The notes beneath the pieces were generated by a model. The model was not told the origin of the DNA. It saw nothing but the letters and a program-made list of their open reading frames with translations, and did not search any database. Positions 32,082 to 44,700 of a stretch of DNA of 64,000 nt are shown in pieces; the stretch's first letter is position 1, and every line of letters begins with the position of its first letter. Position numbers and translations under genes: made by a program. The stretch lies in the NCBI GenBank assembly GCA_002118135.1, contig BDIU01000036.1, forward strand, positions 310,001 through 374,000. The letters run 5' to 3'. The stretch comes from Trebouxia sp. TZW2008 (taxonomy: Eukaryota; Chlorophyta; Trebouxiophyceae; Trebouxiales; Trebouxiaceae).

Positions 32082-35000
32082 CTAGGACTGAGACATGTCT
32101 GACACAAGCGACTGCCATACTTTGGAGCTATCAGCTGCCAGTTGAGCTTGGGCAATTGCAAAATCCCGTAGTACTGCTGCCAGCTCCACTGCACGTTCCT
32201 TTTGGAACCTGCTCAGATCCTGACTCATCCGTAGCACTATGGTCTCGTACGTTTGCTTTGTGTTCTCTACTTTGTATTGTGCATCATTGAGCTCACGTTC
32301 TGCTTCTGCAACCTTTTCCTCCTGCACAATTCAACAGTGGTGTCAGCATGCAGCACAAACAGAACAGGGGCTATGTTACTTCATCTCAGCGGTTTTCTAA
32401 AGCTTGCTGGTTGGTGCAGCTTTGGGAGTCTACTTCCAGATCACTCACTAAGTGAATGTTTCAGTGCAACTTGAACACCTAGATCTGGAGCCCAATGCAA
32501 GCACAGGTACATGGTGCTGTACCTTGATGCCTGCAGTGCCTCTCAGTTTCGCTAGCTTGGTCCTCTTGGTATCAACCTCAAAGCGTGCCTGCAGCCATGC
32601 AACACCCTCCTGTTACAGCACTGTAGATTCTGCTGCTGTGGCGTCATGAAGCTGTCAGGCATGCTCTCCTTTTGCACATAGCAAAATGCATGCTCAGAGA
32701 AAGCCTGAAGGCATGGCCACTGCAGTGTCACAAGCAAAAACGAACCACAGCTTACCTGCTGAAGCAGGCCCAGAGCTGTTGACCTGTCAGTCATGACAGA
32801 CTTGGCTGATTTGACAGCACGCACAAACTCCTTCAAAGGAGCCTCAAAGCTGCTTATCAGCTGTTCTGCTTGTTTCTGCAATCAGCCAACAATGCTGTCA
32901 GGGTGTCAGCCTAATCATGCACAGAAGCCATTCAGTTGACAGTGGCAAAGCTGTTCCTGTAAGGTGTTGCATAAGCATGATTGCAGTGCAGCAGTCAAGT
33001 ATGCCCTACATACTGTCAAGCTGACCATGGTGGCTGCAAGCATGCAGCAAGGATGTGTATTCAGCACAAACTTTTGCTGAGTGAGCAAGTCAGACTTGCT
33101 GCAAAAGCATAGCTGCATTGTATGATGTAGAATTAAGGCATACCTGACAGGCGCCTGACAATGTGTCTGCTCGTTCACCAAGTTTGGTGAACTTCTGTGC
33201 AAGAGTGCCACTCTCAAACTTGCCAAGCGCCACCATGCTGGCCCCAAAGTCACTCATGCTGCCGCCGAGCTTACTTTGTCGCTCAATCAGGCGCTGAGAC
33301 TGCCGGTGGACCTCTGCTAGGTGAGTTTCTAGTTGTGTCACGTATTCCCTGACCTGCGCGCAAGATCTGCGCGTAAGACTTCAGGGCAATTTGGGCTTTT
33401 GAATGCGGCAGATACACTTGAGCTTGCAGGCTCTAGAAATCCTGAGTAGGATCTATGTGCACAGATGGACAGGGATAGATGACAAATGAACATCATCCAG
33501 AAATGCACATATGACACTTGACTGCAATAGCAGTTGAGCTGTGTGTCGGGATGCAGCTTTTGTATGATCAATGCTAGTGCTTGCAACAAATGTGCAGATG
33601 ATACCGTGACTTGTCTGCATGCAGGAGTTGCAGTTTTTCATGATTTCTGACAGGTCCCATTTTCGCTGGATGCCTAAATCACTGTCTGGCTGCTCTGTAG
33701 ATCAAGTTCATATTTGATATCTTGATCCGGTGTGAACTTGCGAGCAGCCAGGCTGTACCCCACACCTTTTTGTTGATTGCAAGTGCTGCATGGTAAATTG
33801 TGATCGTCGCATTCTCTTGCAGCAACCAGTCACCTTGATATAGTCTGGGTCCTCTTCTTCATCATCATGCTTGCCACTCATGAGATTGGCAGTGCTGTGA
33901 CCCAGATCCTTGAAGAGCTGCAGTGTGCTGGCCAAAGTCTTCTTTGCACTGCCCCCTTGCTCCATCTGAGCCCGGGCTACCTCATGTGCAAACTCATCTT
34001 CTGATGTTTCAAGAAACAGCTGCAACTCTTTGCTTCTGTTCAGTGAGGGGTGAGCTGCCTGCAACATGCAAGCACTGCTTTCATTTGCCCATTTTCTGTG
34101 TGCTGCATTTGCACGGATCAGCAAGCAGCCCACAACAGGCCTGCTTGTAAAGGGACAATAATTTGTCCTGCTGGCACACATCAAAGAGCCTCCTTGTATG
34201 CAGACGGTGGTCAGTAGGAGACCATGTGCGATACTTAGGTAGTAGCATGCCTCCTGGTTGCCTGGAGATGTCTTTTTGTTTGCATGCATCGCAAAGAGTC
34301 ATGTGATATGGACAGTACACAGTAGCAGCATTCTTGCAACACAGCAATGGCATGGTCAACTGCTGACCCCTCACCACTCGATTGATGAAAACTTGCAAGG
34401 CACGCCGTCTTGACTCAATGAACTCTGTTGTCATCTGAAATTTCTGAACAGCGCTCTTCTCTGGCAGAGGGGGCACAATGATGCCTGTCAGCAGAAGCGT
34501 TTCATTGTCAAGAAGGGTGTTGCTCAATGTCTTTATCACTGAGTGCAATCATGCCTTTTGCAGATATCGAGTGCAAAAGGCCCGTCTGCGCTGAGGCACT
34601 AACTCATGACACACCTCTATTGGTATCTTGGAGTCTTTGCCAGAGCCAAGCAAAGTCCCTAAAGCGCCTGATCACTTCTGTGTGATCTTTCTTATATTGT
34701 GGTAGCTTGGTTTTGGTTGCAATTTTGTATGATATATGCGCCTGCACAGTGCTTGCATCCCTGAGGCAATTGTAACATTGCCAGTCCCAGGCAGAAGCTG
34801 AAATTGCAACACATACCGAGACACCTTCGCCATGCTTTACAGGGTCTCGAACTTCTATTTGTATGTCAGAGCCGCTAGTTGAGGGCTCCTGCGCTTTTAC
34901 TTTGCAAGTTTGGCAATGTTTTGCGTAGGAAACGCCATGCATGCATCAGATATCTGAATACTTTCGCCTTACCTGTCTCGAGATTTCTGTGTTTGAGCGT

Positions 35001-35316
35001 GCCTGCTACAACAAACAAAGCACAACACCTCAGTGGCCCAGACTTGATGATGGTCACCAATATCAAATCAACATCACTTGTGAAAAGACGCACCCCATCA
35101 TATCCGCTCATCATGACACTCTCATATGGAGGTGGGCCTGGTTCAGCCTGATTGTTAGCAGCTTGATTGTCGTTGCCCAACAGATCATGCGTGTCTTCTG
35201 CCTGCATGAAGCAGATAGCCCAACTTGTGTAATGCGTACGGGTGCAGATTGTATTGACTGTCACGGCAAGCCGGTGTACTGACCTTGCCTACACCTTGCC
35301 AGGGGTCATCCTGCAT
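32082..35316 (-). CDS. SNX1: Sorting nexin 1-type retromer subunit (PX-BAR)
   Basis: Exons (minus strand): 35284-35316, 35058-35201, 34817-34888, 34615-34741, 34375-34484, 33834-34058, 33144-33353, 32756-32875, 32523-32588, 32082-32321; a further exon may lie between 33.35 and 33.83 kb. The PX domain runs through VRDPVKHGEGVS, YKIATKTKLPQYKKDHTEVI, RRFRDFAWLWQRL and IIVPPLPEKSAVQKFQMTTE (phosphoinositide-binding basic residues visible). The BAR domain follows, with FESGTLAQKFTKLGERADTL, FEAPLKEFVRAVKS, FEVDTKRTKLAKLRG and KVENTKQTYETIVLRMSQDL. The order and length match plant SNX1, a membrane-tubulating retromer partner on endosomes. The N-terminus is short and acidic with a PPPYE motif. The start exon (MQDDPWQGVGK) is supported by phase only. 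The gene shares a short divergent promoter with BIG. Confidence 0.9.
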
Positions 35317-35706
35317 TTTGGTCGCACAGGTGAAACAGCACCACTCTCGCTCCAACTACAGCAAACGACAGACAATCGGATCAAGGAAAAGCCTGTCAGT
35401 GTATGCCCGCAAATGTCTGATAGCTTTTGAGCAAGGGTCTGATGTTGTGTGTCGGAGCTGTTGGAATCTGGTGAAATTTGGTTTCGTTCGTGACTTGCAA
35501 GTCAATTGCGCTGTGCCCAGGCTCCTAAACGGAGCTCCGCTCTGGTCATGCGCATCGAGCGATTCTCACATGTACAGGCGACATTAGCACAACGACGACA
35601 GAAAGAGTGTTTTGAGTCATAAGCTTTGAGCGAACGTGTTCGTCGAAAGCAACCCATCACTTGGGCATGCACGTGAGGCTGCTTACGTTCCGCGCTGACT
35701 CCGTGC
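35317..35706. promoter_or_regulatory. Bidirectional promoter region, SNX1 / BIG
   Basis: Start codons are 390 bp apart and face away from each other. The stretch has some CpG (GAGCGAACGTGTTCGTCG near 35631-35648, which contains a short inverted repeat CGAACGTGTTCG). No TATA box was noted. Confidence 0.45.
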
Positions 35707-38700
35707 ATGTCGCGAAGCATTCAACTATATCGGGCTCTGATTGCAGCAGCAGACGAGGTCTCAGTGGGACCAGTCCAACGAAAGTTGAAATACAATATCC
35801 GTGAACTCTTTGATCTGTACAAGCCCGTGCGGTCATCCGAACACATAGCTGAGTTGCATAAGGACGCCGAGGCTGCTATACAGGTCATCAAGTGGTTCAA
35901 GCATCTTCCGGAGGTTGTTGCCACCAATGCAATTGCTTGCAAACCAAAAATACAAAATGTGCTGCTATTTGCGTATTGCACAGGAGTGCTGACATTCTCT
36001 GCTGGTGTTGCTGTTATGACACATCATTTGGTCAGTGCAGGCAGACTTTCAGAAGCTATTCTCATTGTACATTCACAAGCAATTTTGACCCATGACCACA
36101 ACACTAACACCCAAGGAGCTTATTGGCCCTTGCCTGGATAAAATTGTTGATGGTGCATCCGGTAGAAAATATGGCAAGCTCAGGACAGATGCCAAGGTCA
36201 GTAGCAATTGTTCATGTCGCGAGTGCAGCTGTGTGACTGCATGTTGTGTTCAAGGCAATCCTGCAAGACTATGAGACAAGTCTCAATGCTCATGGCTGCT
36301 GACTGCATGCTCAACGTACAGGATCTGGCCGGTCGCCTTGAGAGTCTGCTGCAGCCACAGACATCGCCGGCAGCTCCTGCTCAAGCAGCAACTGCGCAGC
36401 AAGCAGCCGCATCCAGCACTGGCTCAGACGGCCACCTTCGCATTACTTTAACAGTGGATGAGCAGGGTCATGTAAAGCTCAGCTTGCATGCAGAGCCTGA
36501 CTCAACAGATGCAGCTGAGCAGATGCCCACAGCCACTGCTGCAAACAAATCAGAAAGCAAGGGCATGAAGCCAGAATCAGCTCAAGGCAAGCATCAGCCC
36601 AGTGCAGTGCAGTTTTCAATCAACAACTCGTATCAGGAGGGCAAAACAGTTTGTGGCTCAGCTTGACAGCAGCAGGCAAGAGCTGTGTGACCGTTTGAGG
36701 ATGCATCACTTCCTCTTGTGCCAATTCCACAAAGGCAATATTGAAATCACCCGCCTGCAGTGTCTGCAAAAGGTTCCAGTGTCGCCTTTGTGGAATTAGC
36801 ACAAGAGGAAGTCACGCGTCTTCACAAGGTCATGCAGCCTTGAATTGCTGCTGTCAAGCTGAGCCCCCAACTGTTTTGATACAGTCCCTTGGCACAGCAG
36901 TCAGCCTTGTACACGATTCTGTACACAATTCAGCACCATCAGGTTCTGCACGCCCTGTGCTGCTGTGTCCAGGCAACCTCCAGCTTATGTATCCTACACC
37001 TGTGGCTGCCATGTTTTGGATGCTGGAAAATCCAATATGTACTCTTGCGCCTACGTTTCAACAAACAACAAGACACTGTGCTGCAGAGTTGTTGGATGTG
37101 CTCAGAGTGTCTGTTGAGACTCGCAAGACACAGCTTGTGGATGCTGCACTGGACTGTGTGCAGCGCCTCATTTCTCATGGCATCTTATCTGGGCCTGTGC
37201 AAAGCATCAATCACCGCAGAGAGGCAGCAAGCAAGGCAGCAGGGCCCAAAAAAAAACAAGCAGATGATGATGAAGAGGATCCAGCTGCCCAGGGCCCCAT
37301 GCCCCCTCAGGTGCACACCAACCTTGCGACAAGTCAGCCAATGCTGCAGACTGCAGCCATTGCTTACAGACTCAGCAGAAAGCAATGCACTGGCTGTGTG
37401 CTGTATGAGGCAACAGGCATTTGACTACGTTGCAAACCAAAGGCTTGAGGCTTTGTGCATGCATAAGAATGAGCCCGCATACTTCTGCTGCAATGATGTG
37501 CACCATTGACAGCACAAAGTGCCCGTGTCTCTTGGAGAAACACAGCTGGATTGATTTGCATGGTACATGTACGTTCATGAGGCTTAGAAGTTAGTTCTGC
37601 TGCAGGCTCAAGCTGTGGAGTTGCTATGCCGGTGTGATGACATCCCAGATGATGGCATCGAGCTTAGAGTTCTAAAAGGGTTGTTGACAGCTGTCACATC
37701 CAATGCGGTGCATGTGCATGGGCAAGCTCTGCTGTTGGTAAGCCTGAGATAAGACCGCTGCTCTTTGCCCATCTCAAGCATTGACTGCAGCTATGCATCG
37801 ACTACATCCAGCAAAACATGCAGCTAGAACAGTCTCTGCTGCACAGCAAGCTTGCAGACGCCACAACTGCATCACAGATGATGCTGTCCAGTGCTGCACT
37901 TGCCAAGGCAGGCTCGAGCCTGCAGGGCATGACACGCTTGCATCCTGTTGTTGCTGTCTGGTTGTCTTTTCACAAGCTATGATTGCCACTGGTCATGAGC
38001 GCTTCTTCCGGTATCATGGCTCATCTGTGTAAGATTATTCTGCAAGCTCTCTGCTGTGTGGCCGCAGGCTGTCAGAACATGCTACAACATATTTTTGATG
38101 AGCCGCAGCGAGGTAAATCAGACCACTGCCAAAGCATCCCTGACACAGATGCTGAATGTGGTGTTCCAGAGGATGGAGGCAGGCTCTGAGCAGGTTCATG
38201 TGGCACCCATTGTGGTCAGTGATGTGCTGGGTCTTCCACCTGTTGACACCTCATCAGTCTCTGCCTTTGTGCAGAGCTTCCTTCATGAGGTGAGCATTGT
38301 GGTTTCTTACAAGAGTTGTGACATGTCGGGATTATGAGCATAATATAACAGCAGCTACACAATCTGAGGGGCTTGGTCAATGCAGCTGCTAGTGTGCTGT
38401 CAGTTTTGCATTGCGAGAACTTGCTGGCAACATTCATGCGCTGAATCTTATTCTGGGCATGGGCCTGCAGGTCGTGACTAGCGCAGATGTGTTTGGCATA
38501 TACACTGAGAGTGTCCAACAACACCTGGATGATGCCTTTGCCAACAAGGGACCTGTGGACGCCTCACCCCACTTCCCATCAGCCACCCCTGCTCCCTTCA
38601 CCAGCGCCCCTCTAGCCCCACCCCAGCCAGCCCCACCCCAGCCAACCCCTCAGACACCCAAGTCCCAGCCACCCACACCAAAGACTGAACAGCCCAAGTC

Positions 38701-41700
38701 TCAGCCACCTACACCAAAATCAGAACAGCCACCCAGTCAACAGCCAGCTGGTGAACAGTCAGCCAGTGAGGATGCTATAAGCCTGGCGGCTGCTGAGCCT
38801 GAGTTGCAGGACCCTGCAGCGCCAGCATCTGCAGCAGCCCCAGGCCCTGAGCACACCGCTGCTGAGCTTCCTGAAGGCCCTGCTCAGGATGCAGCAGCCT
38901 CCACTGCTGCCAATGGGGTGCCCACTGCCATTGTTCCAACTGACAATGACACAGTTGTTGAGGCAGTGACTACACCAGCAGCTGCTGCCAATGGCCCACC
39001 TGCTGGAAATTCAGCCACAGGTGACCTTTTGTACTGGCCCCAGAGCATTCAGCAGTGATAAGGGTTGATGTTGAACCTCCTTGCTGCATCTATCCTGCTG
39101 ACATCCTGTGCAGTCATTCACCGCTCAGACTGCATTTGCATGGGCATCTGAATGTTATCTGTGGCCAAGGGGCTTCATTGCTGTCTGGGCACTGTGCATT
39201 TGCATGACACTGTATTGCTAGCCTTGTATGAACCCGGCAACTGTTCATGTATATGCCATTTGCAGGACAATTGGCTTCAGCAGCTGACGGTATGCCAAGT
39301 GCACCAAGCAATGACAGGAAGCTGCCAACTCATCAGGCCTCCAAGCTGTCAGCCAATGCACAGATGCAAATGGAGGCTGCCTTGCAGAAGGATGCATTCC
39401 TGGTATTCAGAGCTCTGTGCAAGCTGTCTGTGCGAGCCTCTGAGACAGCGGCAGGCACAGATATGACTGCAATCCGCGGCAAGGTGGGCCTCTGCTGGAT
39501 GTACACTGCATTGCAGTCTTCTCCAATAATGCGCTGCAGCAACTAGAGCAAGGACCCAAGCATTCCCTGCTATCTTGTGTGTGGCTGCCATGCCACAATA
39601 TGCAATGCCTCTTGGCATGCCCAGCTATATTTTGTAGCCTGCAACTCAAGTGCGATCAGCATTGTGTCAGCCAGATGATTGCCAAAGCTGACAGCATTCA
39701 CCACACAAGGTGCCTGGACTTTGCCCTAAGACCCAATCACTAGCGCTACTGAAGCCTGCTGTGTCCATGCAGGTACTAGCCCTGGAGCTGCTCATGATCC
39801 TGCTTGAGAACAGCGGAGAGGTGTTCCGCACAAGCGAGAAGTTTAGTTCAGCCATCAAGCAGTACCTGTGCCTAAGTCTGCTGAAGAACTGCACCTCCTC
39901 CATCCCTCAGGCATTTGCCCTGTCCTGCAGCATCTTTCTCACCCTCATGGCCAAATTCAGGCATTCACTGAAGGCTGAGATTGGGGTGTTCTTCCCCATG
40001 ATCATGCTGAAAGCTATTGAAGCCCCACAAGCTCCTGCCGGCACTCCTTTTGGTGAGTCAGCTGCTCCATGTGCATTGGCTCTGTCCCAGCTCTGACTGG
40101 ATCATACCTGCAAAGGGGAGCTTTGCAGCTTGAGCAGTGAGCGCTCAGTCCTGTGCCCTGCAAGCCTGCCAGGATCTAAGTTGCTATGCTTGGGAGCTGT
40201 CATACATGTACATACTTCTGTCAATGAAGTTGTAGCAACGCCATTGACATTGGCTTTTTATCCGTGGATGCTTTGCATTTCTTGGGCATGTCAGTCAGTG
40301 ACCCAGTAGTGTTTTGGGAAGTCAAGCAGCATGCAGACAGGTTGGGTGCAGCTGCAGGGTCAGCACCACCCCAGGTCGACATGGCTCAGCGCTTTGTGGT
40401 CATCCGCTGCCTGCGAGCCCAGTGTGAGAGCGGTCAGCTGCTTGTTGACCTGTTTGTCAACTATGACTGTGACCTGGAGGGGCAGAACCTGTTTGAGCGC
40501 ATGGTGCTTGCCCTGGTGCGGCTGGCGCAAGGCAATGTCCTGCAGGACGCCACTGCCCAAGCCATTGCTGAGGAGCAAGCCATGCGACTTGCGGTATGCG
40601 CTGCTGCTCATTGTCATGTTGACAACTGTAATACTCCCCATACAATGCTGCAACCTTCTGATTCAAGGTGCCCTGCTGTGACTGGATGGAGTGCTGACGC
40701 GTCGGTCACTCACATGCTGTCTAAGCACCTTGACTAAGTTTGAGGAATGTATGCACGTATCAGCAATTGCAATTTGCAGGTCGTACTTGCATGCAGTCCT
40801 TTGGCAACATCTCTATGCATCTGCTATGCTTTGGTCCTGACTGGGTGTCATACCAGTGTGTTGAAAGCTCTTCTGCATGTGCACAGCTTGCGCTCATCAT
40901 GAACTCTGACATGCTGATGTGTCTTACAGGCCTTGCAATGTTTGGTGAACATTTTGCGGTCACTGGTTGAATGGTACACAGCTGGGATGCCTGCTGAGCA
41001 GCCAGAGCAGCGAATTGCATCACAGTCAACAGGAGAGGAAAATGTGCAGTCTTGGGAGAATTTGACCTCAACTTCACCCAGCCAGCTGTATGGTGATGCT
41101 GCAACTGAAGATGGGGCTGAGCCTGGCAGCCCTCTTCGCCCCACTCTGCGCAGAGACACCTCTATCATGCAGTCCATGATGATGAGCACAGGCACCCTGG
41201 TGAGCGGGAAAGCAGCTGTCAGTTCAAGAAGCCAGCATTCAGCATATATGACCATGTTGAGGGCAGCTGGCTGCTGTTGATCAACCGTTTTGGATGTCTT
41301 CCCTTCACAGATGCAGCAGATGTTTATGCGTATGATCTGTTGCGATGTGCCTTGCAAAGCTGTGGCATCAACGCAGAGCACGCTGTGCACAGGCTAGTGT
41401 GTGACACAGGCTTCAAACTGTTGGCGCCCATAAGCATTAGTAGCTTGTTCAGGCTCACTCATTGGGTCATGAGGTGCATAGTAATGCTGTACAGGATATG
41501 GATGTGCCAGCTGCCATAAAGGATGCAGACAGCACCAGGGAGGCCCAGCTGCTGGAGTCCTGGAAGGCTTACAAGAAGGGCTTCCAGGAGGGCATCTCCC
41601 TCTTTAATAAGAAGCCCAAGAAGGGCATAGCCTTTATGCAGGTCAGCCATATGCTGCTAGCAGAGGACCAAACTGTTTCTCAGTCTGATGGCAGATAGCC

Positions 41701-44700
41701 AAGCAGCAAAATGTTTCTCAGTCTGCCATCAGAGAGCCGAGAGGCAAACTGCTCTCCAGTCTGCCAGCCTATCGGTGTTTGCAAGGCATATCAGACCCTG
41801 TATTTATGCAGTCTGTCACGGCCGGTCATGCATACAAGGCTAGAAACACAGACAGACTGGGCAGCACTGCACAGCTCAGAATGATCTCAGCTGCAGTTGG
41901 GCACAGTTGCACTTGATGTGCTTGCTGAGGCATCAGATCGTTCCCAATCTGCACCATTCAACAGCAACAAGCAGAGTGGGCAGGTTATCCTGTGACGTAT
42001 GTGTTTTCGCTGAAGCATTGCTCTGTATGTGCAGGAGCATAACATGCTGGGGCATAGCCCAGATGAGATAGCCAAGTTTCTAGCCAAGACAACTGGCCTG
42101 AACAAGACCATGGTGGGAGAGTACCTTGGAGAGAGGGAAGACATGTGCCTCAAAGTCATGCATGCATACGTGGACGCCATGAACTTCTCATCACTCCAGT
42201 TTGACGAGGCCATCAGGTACAGACAGCATAGCAGCATGTTGCATGAAGCATTTGACATTTATGCATCGGCTCTGCTTTGCAGAACAGACAGTCATTTGGC
42301 ATGCAGTAGAGCTGTGAAAGTTTTATCTGTGCGCTTCATGTGGACTTTATGGTTGCAGTGCTGTGTGGCATCTCTATATGCCACAAGCTTTGCCTGTTGA
42401 TGTCACGACCTCTGTATAGCACCATGCATGTGCAAGCACATGGCTCAAAATACGTGATTGCTGTGCTAGGACCTTCCTGAATGGCTTCCGTTTGCCTGGT
42501 GAGGCTCAGAAGATTGATAGGCTCATGGAGAAATTCGCTGAGAGATTTGTGAACTGCAATCCAGACGCCTTCAAGAGTGCAGATGTAGCCTATGTGCTAG
42601 CCTACTCAGTCATCATGCTGAACACAGATGCTCATAACCCACAAGTCAAGGTCAAGATGTCACAGCAGGTCGGTGCCAACTTCACACTCAGCAAGATCAT
42701 GTTGATTGATGTTGCAGTGACAGCATGTGATCATTTCCTTTGTGAGCCTGAATTGTGAGCAAAGTATTGGCGGCAAAGCCGGCTGCATCCTGCTATTGAC
42801 TGCAACCATGGTGCCATACTTTCATGCTGCAAGTGGCTGCACAAGTCTAGTCATGTTTGCGGTTCATGCAATTACTGTCGCTGAGGTCCTCAGCAGATGA
42901 TACTGCTTGTCACATGCAGGATTTCTTGCGGAACAACCGGGGCATCAATGATGGCGGCGACCTGCCTGAGGAGTACATGAGCTCGCTGTATGAGCGCATT
43001 CAGACCAATGAGATCAAGATGAAGGTATGCGCCTCATCATGGCGTAGTGCTGCAATTCATGCTGCAAGACTCCAGTTGCGCTCTTCAGGCAGTGGCAGCT
43101 GTATCTGGCGTTGTCAGCTGCTGTGCATGTAGCACGTCAAAGCACTGATGACATGATTGGCCTTCCATCAATGCATTGTCCAAGCTGCCAGCCTCTGCAC
43201 TTCTCTTGTCTTTTACAACTTGCATGGGTGACAGGCTAATCCTGTGGGCATGCTACTAAGGCCAGCTATTTGCTTTGTCAAGCATGGCGTTGCTGTCCAC
43301 ACCGCCCAAGAGTTCAAGGCAACCAGGGCGTGTGCTGAACGCATATGCTTTGCATGTCTTGCATTCTCAGGCATTGTCCTGCGAGCGGCCAACCGCACAA
43401 GACAAACAACTGCAAGGCTGAAAGTAATGATGCTCACTGTGTACAGACTGCTGCTCTTTTTATTGCTATCCATTCGTCCTTAGGATGTAAGGTCACTGTG
43501 ATTGCAGCGGCAAAGCACCAAACTACTACATTCTGTTTGCAACCATAATTCTTTCAAGGCACTTTTTACACCAGTTCCTGGCTGCACAATTGCAATTGTC
43601 ATTTCGAGAACACACTGTACTGTGTGTTACCATTAAGACCTGGAACAGGTCCTGCAGCCATGGCCAGCAGGACTGCTCAGTTTGGTGTTCACTTCAGCTG
43701 CAGTGGTACCTCTCGGTCACCGCCATTTGGCACAAATAACATTTGTTTTAAATTTAAAGGCATGGCCACAAAGCACTTTCTGTGTGCTGGTGCAGGAGCC
43801 TGGAGCAGACCCAGCGGCCATTGCAGCCAGCAGGACTGCTCAGCCTGGGCAGGCGGGTGGAGGCTGGATGGACACCATCCTCAACCTCATCCCAGGCCGT
43901 AAGCAGAAGATCACTGATGAGCCCAATGAGGATGCCATCAAGCGCACTCATGACTACCTCAGGTCTGCTGTTGACAGCTGCAAGCCTAAGCATGAGCCAC
44001 ACAGCTGCCCGGCCGTTCTGGACATCGGTGCTAGTGCGTTTTCTTGTTTTACTGCAGTTTTCCCAGTGAATCCAGTTTCAAGAGTACACACCATTGCAGC
44101 ACAATTTCTGCATCCAGTTGTGCATACATCACCGCTTCAACTGTCAAATGTGCTCTCAGTCAGGATGTGTGTATGAGTCATTTGATGTGAATTTGATATA
44201 TACGTGCCAATGTGCAGAGAGAAGGCCAAAGGGGCAACTTTCTTTGAAGCCACGGAGGGTGAGACCGTGCGGCCCATGCTGGACGTCTCCTGGGCGCCCA
44301 TGCTTGGCGCCTTCAGTGTGCTTTTTGAGGAATTTCCTGAAGGTATATTGGCTTGTGTTGGCCAGTTTGCTGGATTTGCCATTTGTTAGCCTTTTACAAC
44401 AGTCATGGTGCACTGCTCCTTCATACATGACACACTCGTGTGAAGGAGCAGACTAATTTGAAAGCCCCTGCATCATTGTTATTTTGCGAGTTATTAAAGA
44501 GTCTTTATGGTAGTTTCAAATCTAAAGCTTTGCAACATTCATCAAAGTAACTTTACTTGCTATATGAAACTTAACTTTTGAATACTGTGCGTAGCTATAC
44601 ACATGGCGGATATCGTTCAGTTGGATGCGAAACCTCAAGTACGAAATAGATTCATTGTTTGCAGAAATACTTTATGATTAGAATTAAGAGACTTACTTAA

